DNA of 64,000 bases, from NCBI RefSeq assembly GCF_017497975.1, contig NZ_JAGDEL010000002.1, positions 62,001-126,000 on the forward strand. Direction: 5' to 3'. Origin of the DNA: Metabacillus bambusae. Lineage in GTDB: Bacteria; Bacillota; Bacilli; Bacillales; Bacillaceae. Of this stretch, positions 16,782 through 25,809 are shown piece after piece. Position 1 is the stretch's first letter, and every line of letters starts with the position of its first letter. The notes under the pieces are model-generated. The model was given only the letters and a program-made list of their open reading frames with translations, did not search any database and was not told the origin of the DNA. The position numbers and the translations under genes were made by a program.

Positions 16782-18863
16782 CTATACTTTCAATTTTGTT
16801 CGTTGTGATTTGCTCTTATTTTGACTTCTGCATAATTGATAGTAAGCCTGCTTCTTCATCAATAGCTCCTGGTGATTTCCTATTTCTATTACTTTACCTT
16901 TTTTTAAGACAAAAATCTTATCTGCATGCTGAATTGTTGAAAGACGATGAGCAATGATAATCGTGGTTCGATGTTTAGAAATGGTTTTCAATGTTTGTTG
17001 AACAACGGCTTCTGTTTCTGTATCAATATTAGCTGTTGCTTCATCAAGAATTAATACGTCAGGGTCTGCGATGATTGCTCTTAAAAAAGAGAGTAACTGA
17101 TTTTGCCCTGTTGACAATACGGTACCTTGCTCACCAAGCATTGTTTCATATTGTTGTGGTAACGAACGGAAAAAGGCATCAATATTAACTGATTTCGCAA
17201 CTTTAATAATTTCCTCGTTACTTATATTCTGATTGTTAAGACGAATATTATCAAAAACGTTTCCAGAAAACACAAAGCCGTCTTGTTGAATAATTCCTAT
17301 ATGCCTTCTAAGCTCTGATATTTGTACCTCTTTAATATTTACATCATCAAGTGTGATCCTTCCCTTTTGGATGTCGTAGAACCTGTTAATAAGCTGAATA
17401 ATCGAGCTTTTTCCAGCACCTGTTTCCCCAACAATACCAATTGTTTCACCTGGTTTTATAGAAAAATCGATGTCATTTAGCACCCATTCCCCATTTTTAT
17501 ACGCAAACGAGACATGCTGAAACTCAATTTTACCGCGGACTTTATTTTCAAACGTTTTAGGATGACTTGGATTTACGATTGTTGGTTTCGTATCCAAGGT
17601 TTCAAATATTCTTTCAGCTGAGGCAAGAGCAGCTTGAATCTGATTAAACTGATCAGCCAATCCCCTTAATGGCTCAAAAAATTGCCTTACGTAATGGGTA
17701 AAAGCATAGACGACCCCAAACGTAATCGCACCTTCCAATACATTACTTCCACCATACCAAACGAGCAAAGCAAGTGAAATATTCCCGAAAAGACCAATAG
17801 AAGGGTTAAAAATAGAATTGAGTATGGTTTGACGCATTCCTGCACGGTAATGCTGTTTATTAAGTTCATTAAACCTCTCTAATTGTCTTTCTTCACGTGC
17901 AAAAAGTTGAATGACAGTCATTCCTGAGAGATTTTCGGCAAGAAAGGAATTAAGCCTAGAAAGAATAAGACGAATATACCTTTGAGCCTTTCTCATAACT
18001 GTCTTGAAATAAAATGTTGTAAGTGCTACAGCTGGAATCATAATTAAACTAATAAGTGTTAATTTTAAACTCATGTGAAGCATAATGAAGACAATCCCAA
18101 TCAGGATAAGCACTTCTTTTACTAAATTTACAATAACTTGAGAGTATAATTGATTAAGTGCTTCTACATCATGAGTGATCCTTGTTACTAATCTCCCAAT
18201 CGGATTTTTATCATAAAACGAAATGGGCATTTTTGAAAGGTGGTTAAATATTGTTTGTCTTATATCATAAATAATCGATTGCCCTGTAAATTGGAGTATA
18301 TTATGTTGATGGTACATGAATACGGATGATCCGATAATTAGTGCGAAATATAAGATCCCTAATAAAATCAGCCCATCGTAATCATTGTTTCTAAAAAGAT
18401 CAACATCTTTTGAACTTAATTGTGTGACATGATACATCTTTCCATCAATTCTAATTTCATTTGCCGATTTTTCTAGCTGATAGTTTTCTAAGCCCGAGAG
18501 ACCTACATTCCATCCGTTAACTAGATAATGGACGTTCTTAATCGAAACAATTGCAGCTTTTTCAGTATCTCTTACAAGCCCATCTGTGGATAGGGGATCC
18601 TTGATTCGAAAATAGACCCTTTTCTGAAGCGATGCGGTTTTCTCATAGGTAAGCTTTTGTTGTTTCAATTCCTCTTCTAGCTCATTACCTCTAGATTCTT
18701 CAACTGAGACCATTGGTGAGTAGATTCCGTTTATATACGAATCGATTGCTACTTTAATTATGTACGGTTGCGCTAAGGTTGCGATGACAATTAAACATGT
18801 TAGTAAAATGGATAATAGTATACGCCTCCAATATGGTTTGGCGAAGGAAAGCATTTTATGCAA
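16782..18863 (-). CDS. bmrD: BmrD/YheH-like subunit of a heterodimeric ABC multidrug exporter
   Basis: 693 aa as given, from a TTG; an ATG lies three codons later. Six membrane helices, with an unusual hydrophilic insertion between helices 1 and 2 (about 50-160), as in BmrD. The nucleotide-binding domain has Walker A GETGAGKSS, a degenerate signature LSTGQNQ and Walker B LILDEATAN with the catalytic Glu. BmrCD pairs a degenerate and a consensus site to pump drugs outward. The frame stays open upstream to the end of bmrC: an ATA codon at 18914 lies 6 nt after AGGAGGGG and would add RNQADKNVNLSDSQL, which looks like real protein, so the true start may be upstream and non-standard. Confidence 0.87.
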   Translation of the reverse strand: MHKMLSFAKPYWRRILLSILLTCLIVIATLAQPYIIKVAIDSYINGIYSPMVSVEESRGNELEEELKQQKLTYEKTASLQKRVYFRIKDPLSTDGLVRDTEKAAIVSIKNVHYLVNGWNVGLSGLENYQLEKSANEIRIDGKMYHVTQLSSKDVDLFRNNDYDGLILLGILYFALIIGSSVFMYHQHNILQFTGQSIIYDIRQTIFNHLSKMPISFYDKNPIGRLVTRITHDVEALNQLYSQVIVNLVKEVLILIGIVFIMLHMSLKLTLISLIMIPAVALTTFYFKTVMRKAQRYIRLILSRLNSFLAENLSGMTVIQLFAREERQLERFNELNKQHYRAGMRQTILNSIFNPSIGLFGNISLALLVWYGGSNVLEGAITFGVVYAFTHYVRQFFEPLRGLADQFNQIQAALASAERIFETLDTKPTIVNPSHPKTFENKVRGKIEFQHVSFAYKNGEWVLNDIDFSIKPGETIGIVGETGAGKSSIIQLINRFYDIQKGRITLDDVNIKEVQISELRRHIGIIQQDGFVFSGNVFDNIRLNNQNISNEEIIKVAKSVNIDAFFRSLPQQYETMLGEQGTVLSTGQNQLLSFLRAIIADPDVLILDEATANIDTETEAVVQQTLKTISKHRTTIIIAHRLSTIQHADKIFVLKKGKVIEIGNHQELLMKKQAYYQLCRSQNKSKSQRTKLKV

Positions 18864-18916
18864 TAACTGGCTATCACTTAGATTTACATTTTTTTTATCT
18901 GCTTGGTTACGTATAT

Positions 18917-20716
18917 TTAACCCCTCCTCTTTTTAATCCGAACTGTTCTCTCACTAGAGGACAGGGGAGTTGAATCCTCTAATGTAAACTCATTGGATTG
19001 TTGCAAGTACATTTTTTTATATGTTCCATTTCTTTTAAGAAGAGATTCGTGTGTACCTTGTTCTACGATCTTGCCCTCGTCTAACACAATAATTTGATCT
19101 GCCTTACGTATTGTCGACATTCGATGACTAATAATGACTGATGTTCTCCCTTTCATTTCTGTTTGTAATGTTTTTAGAATCAGCTCTTCTGTTTTTGCAT
19201 CAACAGCGCTAAGACTATCGTCAAAAATCATAATTGGCGATTTTTTAATCATTGCACGGGCAATACTCACTCGCTGTCGTTGTCCCCCTGATAATGAAAG
19301 CCCTCTCTCACCCAATGGTGTATCAAAACCTTCTGGAAAATCGATGATATCTTTATACACATGTGATTGCTTTGCAGCTTTATAAATATCCTTGTCTTGA
19401 TAAATAGATGGATCAAATGCGATATTTTCTTTGATGGTTGAGGAAAATAAAAAGTTCGTTTGTGGTACATATCCTATTGAGGTTCGAAGTGTTTTTAATG
19501 GAAGATCATGAATATCATAATTGTCTATAAAGATAGATTTTTTAGGGGGATTGTATACACGCAAAAGTAAATTTACAAGTGTAGATTTCCCACTACCAAT
19601 TTTCCCTACAATTCCTATGCTAGTTCCTTTTTTGATTGTTAGATTAATATTTTGTAATGCATATCCCTTACTATTTTTATATTGAAAAGATAAATTCTGA
19701 ATCCTAATATCCCCTTCAAATTTGTTTATTGGAATAACACCTTCTTCATCTTTTATATCTGGTGTGGTTGCTAGAACATCGCTAAGTCTTATATCTGCTG
19801 CTTTTCCCTGCTGAAATAAGTTAATAACTTTACCTAAGTTTTCAATTGGTGCAACTAAAAAAGATAAATACGTATTAAATGCAACAAACTCACCGAGTGT
19901 TATTGTCCCTTTCATAACTAAAATAGAACCAAACACGACAGAGAGTAAATAACTAAGACCAACGATTCCTTGACTAAGTGAGGTAAAAAGTGAATTGGAA
20001 CGAATTAATTGTTTATTTGCTTTAACATTTTCAACGTTTTCTTTTGTAAACTTTTTCATTTCTTCTTGTTCTTGTACATATGTTTTAATTATTCGTATTC
20101 CTGTGCAAAATTCTTGGACTCTACTTGTCAGTGTACCAATTGCTTCTTGAACCTGGCTGGAATGCATCCGGATCTTCGTACGGAATCGATACGCTAGGTA
20201 GGTTAAACCAGGTAAAGGGATCAAAACAAGTAAGGTTAAATACAAATCAATGGTTCCCGCCATCATTGTAATAGTGATCGAGATTAAGACCATTGCCTCA
20301 ACTGTTTGGAATACACCTTGCATGCCAATTTGCCGAAGAATGTTTACATCATTGACAGCATGTGCCATTAAATTCCCAATTCGCTCTTGTTGATAGTAAT
20401 CAGCAGGCAATGTCTCCCAATGTGAGAACAATTGTGTACGTAAATCTCTTTCAAGCATTCGTGATAATCGGAAAATATAGATGCGACCTGATGAACGAAA
20501 TAAGAAAATTCCAACACCCAATACACTAAACCAAACTGCCAAGTTCCAGAGGTCTGAGACTTGAATGGATAAATGCTGAATGCCATCTGTAAAATCTTCT
20601 AATAATAGCGGGACACCTAATTGGAGGACAAGTGAGATCGTTAATAGCCCTGATCCAAGTAAATAACTCCATTTATGCTTAAAAAGATGCTGATGAAATA
20701 TTGGCCGTGTTTTCAA
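18917..20716 (-). CDS. bmrC: BmrC/YheI-like subunit of a heterodimeric ABC multidrug exporter
   Basis: 599 aa. Six membrane helices (about 15-300) and a nucleotide-binding domain with Walker A GKIGSGKST, a canonical signature LSLSGGQRQRVSIARAM and Walker B IMIFDDSLSAVD. Asp replaces the catalytic Glu after Walker B, as in BmrC, so the partner subunit supplies the working site. The start is TTG at 20716 behind GGAGGGG. It is followed 53 bp later by bmrD. B. subtilis has a short leader gene (bmrB) with an attenuator upstream; none was convincing here, only a 6-bp ATTGAG/CTCAAT dyad between the preceding terminator and the start. Confidence 0.88.
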   Translation of the reverse strand: MKTRPIFHQHLFKHKWSYLLGSGLLTISLVLQLGVPLLLEDFTDGIQHLSIQVSDLWNLAVWFSVLGVGIFLFRSSGRIYIFRLSRMLERDLRTQLFSHWETLPADYYQQERIGNLMAHAVNDVNILRQIGMQGVFQTVEAMVLISITITMMAGTIDLYLTLLVLIPLPGLTYLAYRFRTKIRMHSSQVQEAIGTLTSRVQEFCTGIRIIKTYVQEQEEMKKFTKENVENVKANKQLIRSNSLFTSLSQGIVGLSYLLSVVFGSILVMKGTITLGEFVAFNTYLSFLVAPIENLGKVINLFQQGKAADIRLSDVLATTPDIKDEEGVIPINKFEGDIRIQNLSFQYKNSKGYALQNINLTIKKGTSIGIVGKIGSGKSTLVNLLLRVYNPPKKSIFIDNYDIHDLPLKTLRTSIGYVPQTNFLFSSTIKENIAFDPSIYQDKDIYKAAKQSHVYKDIIDFPEGFDTPLGERGLSLSGGQRQRVSIARAMIKKSPIMIFDDSLSAVDAKTEELILKTLQTEMKGRTSVIISHRMSTIRKADQIIVLDEGKIVEQGTHESLLKRNGTYKKMYLQQSNEFTLEDSTPLSSSERTVRIKKRRG

Positions 20717-20822
20717 AAAACCCCTCCTTCTGCCTTATTGAGTAGTGTTAGATTACAGCACCCTCCCTCAATACACAATGGATTTCCCTATCATGTTATA
20801 TGGATTATTTTGCTTACTATCA

Positions 20823-20858
20823 TAAAAAAAAGCGACCCTCTATGTATTAAAGGGCGCC
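20823..20858 (-). terminator. Rho-independent terminator after the uronate-dehydrogenase-like gene
   Basis: On the minus strand an interrupted stem GGCGCCCTTT...AGAGGGTCGC is followed by TTTTTTTT, about 20 bp after the stop at 20880. It separates this gene from bmrC. Confidence 0.8.
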
Positions 20859-20879
20859 ATTAGTAAGGAGTATCCTATT

Positions 20880-21644
20880 TTATTCTGAATCATTCTTTAA
20901 TACATCCATGGCATTTTTCTTCGAAACAAAACCTAATTCCTGCCTAGCATTTTCAGTTGACCAAGGTTTTCCTGGATTGTCAGAAACACCATAGTATGAT
21001 CCATATTTAACAGTCGATTGCAGCGCTAAATCAAAGAGCTGTACTGTATCTTCATGTGTTAATAAAGTATGTTGTAATCGTTTCTTTTCTCTCACTGCCT
21101 TATGCTCGTCTTCCTGAACACTCCCAATTCGTAAATTTATGACAGAAAGATTATGACCTTTTTCTCTTGCTAAAATATGGCCAATATTTTCTGATGCTAG
21201 CTTTAACACTCCGTAAAGCCCTCGTGAAAACGGATAATCACTCGTTGTGATTTCTCTACCTAATGAAGAAACACCGTCTTTTTCATAATAATCTGTTGTA
21301 TGATTGCTGCTCGCATATACAACCTTTGGGATTCCTAGAGTAATCGCTGCATGTAGTATATAGAAGGAGGAAGTAAAGTGGATATCCGTCATTTTTTGAA
21401 ACTGATCGATATTTTCCAAGTCATTCTCTGTTTTGATCGTTAGTAAATTAATCAAAGCATGTGAATCCTTAGGAATATATTGTAATAACTGTTCAAAATT
21501 TTTTGCATCTATCTGTTTGTAGTTCTCAGTTTGAGAAGGGATGTTTTTATCCAGAACGAAAAATTCATATTTTTCACTTAGACCCTTCATTAAAATACTA
21601 CCAATTGTTCCTGCTCCACCTATGATGGTTACTTTCTTCTTCAT
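20880..21644 (-). CDS. NAD-dependent epimerase/dehydratase-family protein, probable uronate dehydrogenase
   Basis: 254 aa from the ATG at 21644, chosen because GGAGGAG lies just upstream and the protein then opens with the dinucleotide fold VTIIGGAGTIGSILMKGL. The SDR catalytic set is visible: Ser/Asn in VYASSNHTTDYYE and Tyr-x3-Lys in YGVLKLASE. SSNH followed by YGVLK and NLRIGS is the pattern of uronate dehydrogenase, which oxidises galacturonate or glucuronate to the aldaro-lactone. That reaction would feed the dehydratase and aldehyde dehydrogenase at 1-1317. It is monocistronic between two terminator/repeat regions. Another SDR substrate is possible. Confidence 0.75.
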   Translation of the reverse strand: MKKKVTIIGGAGTIGSILMKGLSEKYEFFVLDKNIPSQTENYKQIDAKNFEQLLQYIPKDSHALINLLTIKTENDLENIDQFQKMTDIHFTSSFYILHAAITLGIPKVVYASSNHTTDYYEKDGVSSLGREITTSDYPFSRGLYGVLKLASENIGHILAREKGHNLSVINLRIGSVQEDEHKAVREKKRLQHTLLTHEDTVQLFDLALQSTVKYGSYYGVSDNPGKPWSTENARQELGFVSKKNAMDVLKNDSE

Positions 21645-21733
21645 GATGCTCCTCCAATTATGTAAGGATAATGTATAGCCTACTTCTTTTTGCTTTCTTT
21701 CATACATGAATTCTATTCAAAATCAAAGTAAAA

Positions 21734-21951
21734 GGCTCTTTTCTAAGAGATTGTTTCTTTTAAAACAAAAATTATTTCAGGTTGATTGGAGCGGAAGTGC
21801 GAGACTCCTGCGGGAGCAGCGGACAGGTGAGACCCCACAGGCGTTTACGCCGAGGAGGCTCACCGCCCGCCCCGCGGAAAGCGAGCATCTGGAGCCGAAA
21901 TCAACCACACCGCATACTTGGTAAATAGCAACAAAGTTTACGAAAACAGCC
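21734..21951 (+). repeat. MITE-like repeat family A, copy 3
   Basis: Starts GGCTCTTTTCTAAGAGATTG and ends GAAAACAGCC. The core is slightly shortened and ends GGAGCCGAAATCAACC instead of CTCGCTGCAATCAACC. It lies in the 21645-22196 gap, which otherwise holds two stem-loops. Confidence 0.9.
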
Positions 21952-21973
21952 AAATAAAAACATGCAAAGGTAA

Positions 21974-22012
21974 AAACCCTTCTGATTTATCATCTCGTAA
22001 TCAGAAGGGTTT
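21974..22012 (-). terminator. Strong stem-loop, second terminator-like element
   Basis: A 14-bp stem AAACCCTTCTGATT / AATCAGAAGGGTTT with an 11-nt loop, followed by TTTTT on the minus strand. It lies about 190 bp past the MFS stop, so it may be a back-up terminator or a leftover from a lost gene. Confidence 0.65.
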
Positions 22013-22121
22013 ATTGCTAGCTGTATTTTTTCTTTTGTTTTACTTAAACACAAGATTCGGCTTCTTAGCTAAACGATGTCGACCATCAATAAATCTTGCC
22101 GTGCCTGATTTTGTGAAATAT

Positions 22122-22164
22122 AAAAAAAGAGATGAATATTACCTTAAAAGGATAACATCATCTC
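22122..22164 (-). terminator. Rho-independent terminator of the rhaM-MFS unit
   Basis: On the minus strand a long interrupted stem GAGATGATG...ATTCATCTC closes on TTTT and is followed by TTTTTTT, about 30 bp past the MFS stop. Confidence 0.8.
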
Positions 22165-22196
22165 AACTATTTCTATAAAATAACAAATCTTGCTTA

Positions 22197-23462
22197 TTAT
22201 GCACTGTACCGTTCTTGTTCAATTTGTTTTAATGATTTTCCTCGTGTTTCAGGAGCCATGACAAACCCAATGACTGCTGCGATTAAAAGGAACCCAATCA
22301 TGATTAGCCCTGAAATTTTAAATCCTAGAAGCGTAATCATAGTTGGTACGATCAATGAAATCAGACCAACAGCTACACGAGCAATACAGAATAAGAAGCC
22401 TTGTGCTTTAGCACGATATTTTGTATGGAATAGCTCACTAGCCCAAAGACCATAAAATGCTTGTGCACCAAAACCAGCTGCAATTCCCCAAAAGATAACA
22501 AAGATAAATAATTCGGTTAATCCCATATTACCTAATGATAGTACGGCCCAAGCAATGATTCCCATTACAGCACCAACAGTATATAATACTTTTCTACTTA
22601 CCTTATCTCCTAGTTTAATAAAGACAAAGTATGTTGAAGCAACGGTTAACACCCATAAAAACGCTTGTAATAAATTCGCTTGTGCAGAAGAAAGTCCACC
22701 GACTGTTTCATAAATATATGGCATGAAATAGCCCATTACCCCAGCTACTAGATTCCAGAACACATAAATTCCTAATAATAAAGTGATTGCACGGCGATTT
22801 GCTTTTATTGTAAAAAGTTCCTTTATAGGGTTCTCCGTTTTTTGACCTGAGGCCTTTAATTTTGCTTCTTTTTGTTTTTCTTCTTCCCAAATTGTTGATT
22901 CATTAATTTGTTGTTGCAAAATCCATGTTACTAAAGCGATTACAAACAATTGTGCAAAGATAATTCTACTGCCTAATAAACCTAATGGAGCTAGTGCTAC
23001 AGATAGTAATAATGAAACTGCTGGTCCTATTGACCAAGCTAATTGTCCATATCCTACGCGCGCAGCCCGCTCATTATCTGGTGCTTCTTCTGCGATATAA
23101 GTCCATGCTGCAGGAATAGCAGCACCTACTGCGATACCTGTAATAATATATCCGATTAATAACATTGGGAAATTAAATGAAAACACAATCAATAATACAC
23201 CAAGCATATAAACTAATAGATCATATTTATAAATTAATTTACGTCCATACTTATCAACTAAGATTCCACCTACTAATGCACCTACTGCTGCACCAAATCC
23301 ATTTGCACTTAATGCACCTAGCAAGCCTAATTTAAAATCATCTAAATTTAAATATTCCATCCATAGTGTTAACCCACCAGCACCTGCAACGATCGAACCA
23401 GCTTCTAAATAGTTTGACATCGCAACCGTAATCGTAGATTTCATGCCTTTTTTTCCAGCCAT
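22197..23462 (-). CDS. MFS sugar transporter, candidate L-rhamnose permease
   Basis: 421 aa with about 12 hydrophobic segments. The inter-helix loop 2-3 motif is GGILVDKYGRKLIYKYD and the tail is MAPETRGKSLKQIEQE, typical of sugar-porter-like MFS proteins. It is 33 bp downstream of the rhamnose mutarotase gene on the same strand, so the two are co-transcribed and end in a terminator. That neighbour makes L-rhamnose the best guess for substrate. A cre-like site lies upstream of the pair. Uronate or another sugar cannot be excluded. Confidence 0.82.
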   Translation of the reverse strand: MAGKKGMKSTITVAMSNYLEAGSIVAGAGGLTLWMEYLNLDDFKLGLLGALSANGFGAAVGALVGGILVDKYGRKLIYKYDLLVYMLGVLLIVFSFNFPMLLIGYIITGIAVGAAIPAAWTYIAEEAPDNERAARVGYGQLAWSIGPAVSLLLSVALAPLGLLGSRIIFAQLFVIALVTWILQQQINESTIWEEEKQKEAKLKASGQKTENPIKELFTIKANRRAITLLLGIYVFWNLVAGVMGYFMPYIYETVGGLSSAQANLLQAFLWVLTVASTYFVFIKLGDKVSRKVLYTVGAVMGIIAWAVLSLGNMGLTELFIFVIFWGIAAGFGAQAFYGLWASELFHTKYRAKAQGFLFCIARVAVGLISLIVPTMITLLGFKISGLIMIGFLLIAAVIGFVMAPETRGKSLKQIEQERYSA

Positions 23463-23495
23463 GTGCTAAATCTCCCTTCCAAACATAATCAAAGA

Positions 23496-23810
23496 CTATG
23501 CTAAGTAAAATACATTCGTTAATTCTTTCGATACTGGACTATTATCTGGGTTTGTTTCCATTAACGGCTCCATATATGCCCACCACTGTTTGCAAATATC
23601 AGTTTCAGCCATTTTTCCCCATCTCTCTTCGTCCTCTACCTCTAAATACGCAAATAACTGTCCTGTTTCCTTATCTAAGAAGATTGAATAATTGTGCACT
23701 CCATGTGCTTTTAATTCCTTTTCCATCTTCGGCCATAGTTCATCATGGCGACGCTTGTATTCATCAAACTGATCTTTATAAACAAACATAATACTAGATT
23801 TTCTAATCAA
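23496..23810 (-). CDS. rhaM: L-rhamnose mutarotase
   Basis: 104 aa, exactly the size of RhaM/YiiL/RhaU. The protein interconverts alpha- and beta-rhamnopyranose so that the isomerase gets its preferred anomer. Family marks are YKDQFDEYKRRHDELWPKM (the His is catalytic), NYSIFLDKETGQLFAYLEVED, and the C-terminal aromatic pair KQWWAYMEPLMETNPDNSPV. The start is TTG at 23810 behind GGGGGA, better placed than an internal ATG. First gene of a two-gene unit with the MFS transporter. The rhamnose isomerase, kinase and aldolase genes are not in this window. Confidence 0.93.
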   Translation of the reverse strand: MIRKSSIMFVYKDQFDEYKRRHDELWPKMEKELKAHGVHNYSIFLDKETGQLFAYLEVEDEERWGKMAETDICKQWWAYMEPLMETNPDNSPVSKELTNVFYLA

Positions 23811-23885
23811 CTTTATTCCCCCTATCCAATTTTCATTTTATATCGCAAATTAGTATCAAACGATAAGGAATACCCTTACATATAG

Positions 23886-23900
23886 TTGAAAGCGATTGCT
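23886..23900 (+). promoter_or_regulatory. Candidate CcpA cre site upstream of rhaM
   Basis: TTGAAAGCGATTGCT fits the cre consensus WTGNAANCGNWNNCW at every fixed position. It is 76 bp upstream of the rhaM start, so catabolite repression by glucose is likely. Confidence 0.55.
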
Positions 23901-24040
23901 GATTGCGCTTTCTCATTGGGTTACTCTTACTATATAAAACTTCCATTATTGATGGTAGGAGACAAAACTAAGGTATGGGGGAGAATATTAAGAAGTTTGG
24001 AAAGGTTTACATCGTTACATTTAAATGTTCAAACTATGTT

Positions 24041-24135
24041 TATCTTCGATTTTGAGAATTTATCTTCGATTTTCGGAATTTATCTTCGATTTTTTATATT
24101 TATCTTCGATTTTGGAAATTTATCTACTATTCGAC
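24041..24135. repeat. Tandem repeat, four 20-bp units plus a decayed fifth
   Basis: Units begin exactly every 20 bp (24041, 24061, 24081, 24101). Each starts TATCTTCGATTTT and ends ATT, with variable bases only at unit positions 14-17; a degenerate fifth unit (TATCTACTATTCGAC) follows. It lies between the rhaM promoter and the terminator of the response regulator gene. No spacer-repeat pattern of CRISPR type. Apart from this and the cre site, nothing was recognised in 23811-24146. Confidence 0.9.
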
Positions 24136-24146
24136 AAAAATACGCA

Positions 24147-24176
24147 AAAAAGCTTGCGGTACTCCACAAGCTTTTT
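24147..24176 (-). terminator. Rho-independent terminator of sensor module A
   Basis: Stem AAGCTTG / CAAGCTT, extended by A/T pairs, then TTTT on the minus strand. It starts 2 bp after the regulator stop. Confidence 0.75.
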
Positions 24177-24177
24177 C

Positions 24178-25809
24178 CTATGATTTAAAATGAAGTTCAC
24201 GATACTGTGATGGTGATTGTCCATACCACTGTTTAAAAAGACGGCTAAAATATTTCGTATCTTGATAGCCAAGCTGTGTTGAAATATCATATATCTTCAA
24301 ATCTGTTGTACCTAATAGGTCCTTTGCTTTTTCAAGACGGCATTTAGTCACATAATCTAAAATCGTCTCACCTGTTTGTGCTTTAAAAAAGTTACTAAAA
24401 TACGTTGGACTCATATAAACATGTTCGGCGATTTTTTTTATCGTTATGTTTTCCCCAAGATTTTGATGAATCCATTCTTTTGCACGTTGAATGGGGTCTG
24501 TTGAGGTCTGCTTCTTTCTGCTCTCTAGTTTCTCCTTCTGCTGTAACACCCAATGTTTAATACTATCTTTAAGCTGATGAAAGTTTGCTGCACGTTTTGT
24601 TAACTGAAGAACTTCTGGTAATAGATCTGGTGTTTCTTTAAATATATCGAACTCCATCCATCTATTTACGATCTGAAAGCATAAATAATGGACTGCTTCT
24701 TCTATTAATGTTGGTGATTTTAATGTCTCTAGTTCCTGAAAAAATACTTGTAAAGCCTTGATAGTCTCAGCTTCACTGTTTCCTTCTGACGCAGAAATAA
24801 TTTGTTGAACATGTTTATAAATAGAAGATGTAACATTTTTCGATTGTTGATCAGTAAGATTTTTAAGTAGATCAATCCGAAAAACTTTATTCCCACCTTG
24901 GATGATTCGGTATTGCTTTAGTGATAAAAGCTGATCCTTTATACTCGTTAATAAAGTTAAGTCTTCAAACATATCTCCTAATGAAATCGAAACAGTATAA
25001 GGAGTCGACCGCTGAATCGAATCCTTACAGTCGTAAATGAATTGAATTGTTTTTTTATCAAAAGAAGGATCATAGCTCTCCTCATTAAAAAGTAATAACC
25101 AATAATGAAGCTTACCGCTTCTCCACCACCAATACTTGATAGCTGTATCTCTACATTCATTTTCAATGTGTTGTTGAAAAATAGCTTCAATTTCACGATC
25201 CCAGTTTTCAGAAGCAGCTAGTTTTTTGGCTGAAATGGTAAGCTGATCAACGCTTATATAAACTAATTTATATGTTCCTTTAGGAAACTGCTGGGTCCAA
25301 TCAAGAAGTGATAAGTCCAATTCATCATTCCAGGTTACTTCACTTAATAATTGAATTTGTTTGGCATATGTTAATTGGGAAGCCTTTTCTTGTACTTCAG
25401 TCCACTCGTGTTCTTCTGCCCTTTTTTGATAAATTTTGTTTTTGACTTCTTCCATTTGTTCAATAAATTGCTTTTTGTCGACAGGCTTGAGAAGATAATT
25501 TACAGCTCCTTCACGCATCGCAGTCTGTAAATAAGAAAAATCATCATACCCGCTAACAATGATGGACATAAATGAATTCGTTTTTTTTAATTGGTTAACT
25601 AGCTTTAATCCATCCATTTCAGGCATTTGCACATCTGTTATAAGAAGGTCAAATGAGATTGACTGATTTGTAATGGTGTCAAAGGCCTCTTGTCCATCTG
25701 AATACATGCCAATGATCTCCCACTCGTTACCACAGGATTGGACTAGCCGTTCCATTCTTCGACGAATTCTGTTTTCATCATCTACAATAATTGTTTTAAT
25801 CGTAGACAT
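24178..25809 (-). CDS. YesN-type response regulator with AraC DNA-binding domain (module A)
   Basis: 543 aa. Receiver 4-122 (IIVDDENRIRRRMERL, phospho-Asp in LLITDVQMPEMDG, SGYDDF, LLKPVDK). A long middle region (about 125-430) without a recognised motif. AraC domain 440-541 with helix-turn-helix parts ITIKKIAEHVYMSPTYFSNFF and IYDISTQLGYQDTKYFSRLF, ending GQSPSQYREL. It is the last gene of a unit: binding lipoprotein, kinase, regulator. The start ATG overlaps the kinase stop by one base (TAATG). It resembles the regulator at 37720-39360 over its whole length. Likely targets are the neighbouring rhaM-MFS or rhamnose ABC genes; this is inference. Confidence 0.92.
   Translation of the reverse strand: MSTIKTIIVDDENRIRRRMERLVQSCGNEWEIIGMYSDGQEAFDTITNQSISFDLLITDVQMPEMDGLKLVNQLKKTNSFMSIIVSGYDDFSYLQTAMREGAVNYLLKPVDKKQFIEQMEEVKNKIYQKRAEEHEWTEVQEKASQLTYAKQIQLLSEVTWNDELDLSLLDWTQQFPKGTYKLVYISVDQLTISAKKLAASENWDREIEAIFQQHIENECRDTAIKYWWWRSGKLHYWLLLFNEESYDPSFDKKTIQFIYDCKDSIQRSTPYTVSISLGDMFEDLTLLTSIKDQLLSLKQYRIIQGGNKVFRIDLLKNLTDQQSKNVTSSIYKHVQQIISASEGNSEAETIKALQVFFQELETLKSPTLIEEAVHYLCFQIVNRWMEFDIFKETPDLLPEVLQLTKRAANFHQLKDSIKHWVLQQKEKLESRKKQTSTDPIQRAKEWIHQNLGENITIKKIAEHVYMSPTYFSNFFKAQTGETILDYVTKCRLEKAKDLLGTTDLKIYDISTQLGYQDTKYFSRLFKQWYGQSPSQYRELHFKS

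Noticed and set aside
20717-20822. bmrB-like leader peptide and attenuator upstream of bmrC
   Set aside because: Only 8-10-codon frames without ribosome sites and no convincing terminator/antiterminator pair.
24041-24135. CRISPR array
   Set aside because: The 20-bp units are contiguous with only four variable bases; there are no spacers and no cas genes.
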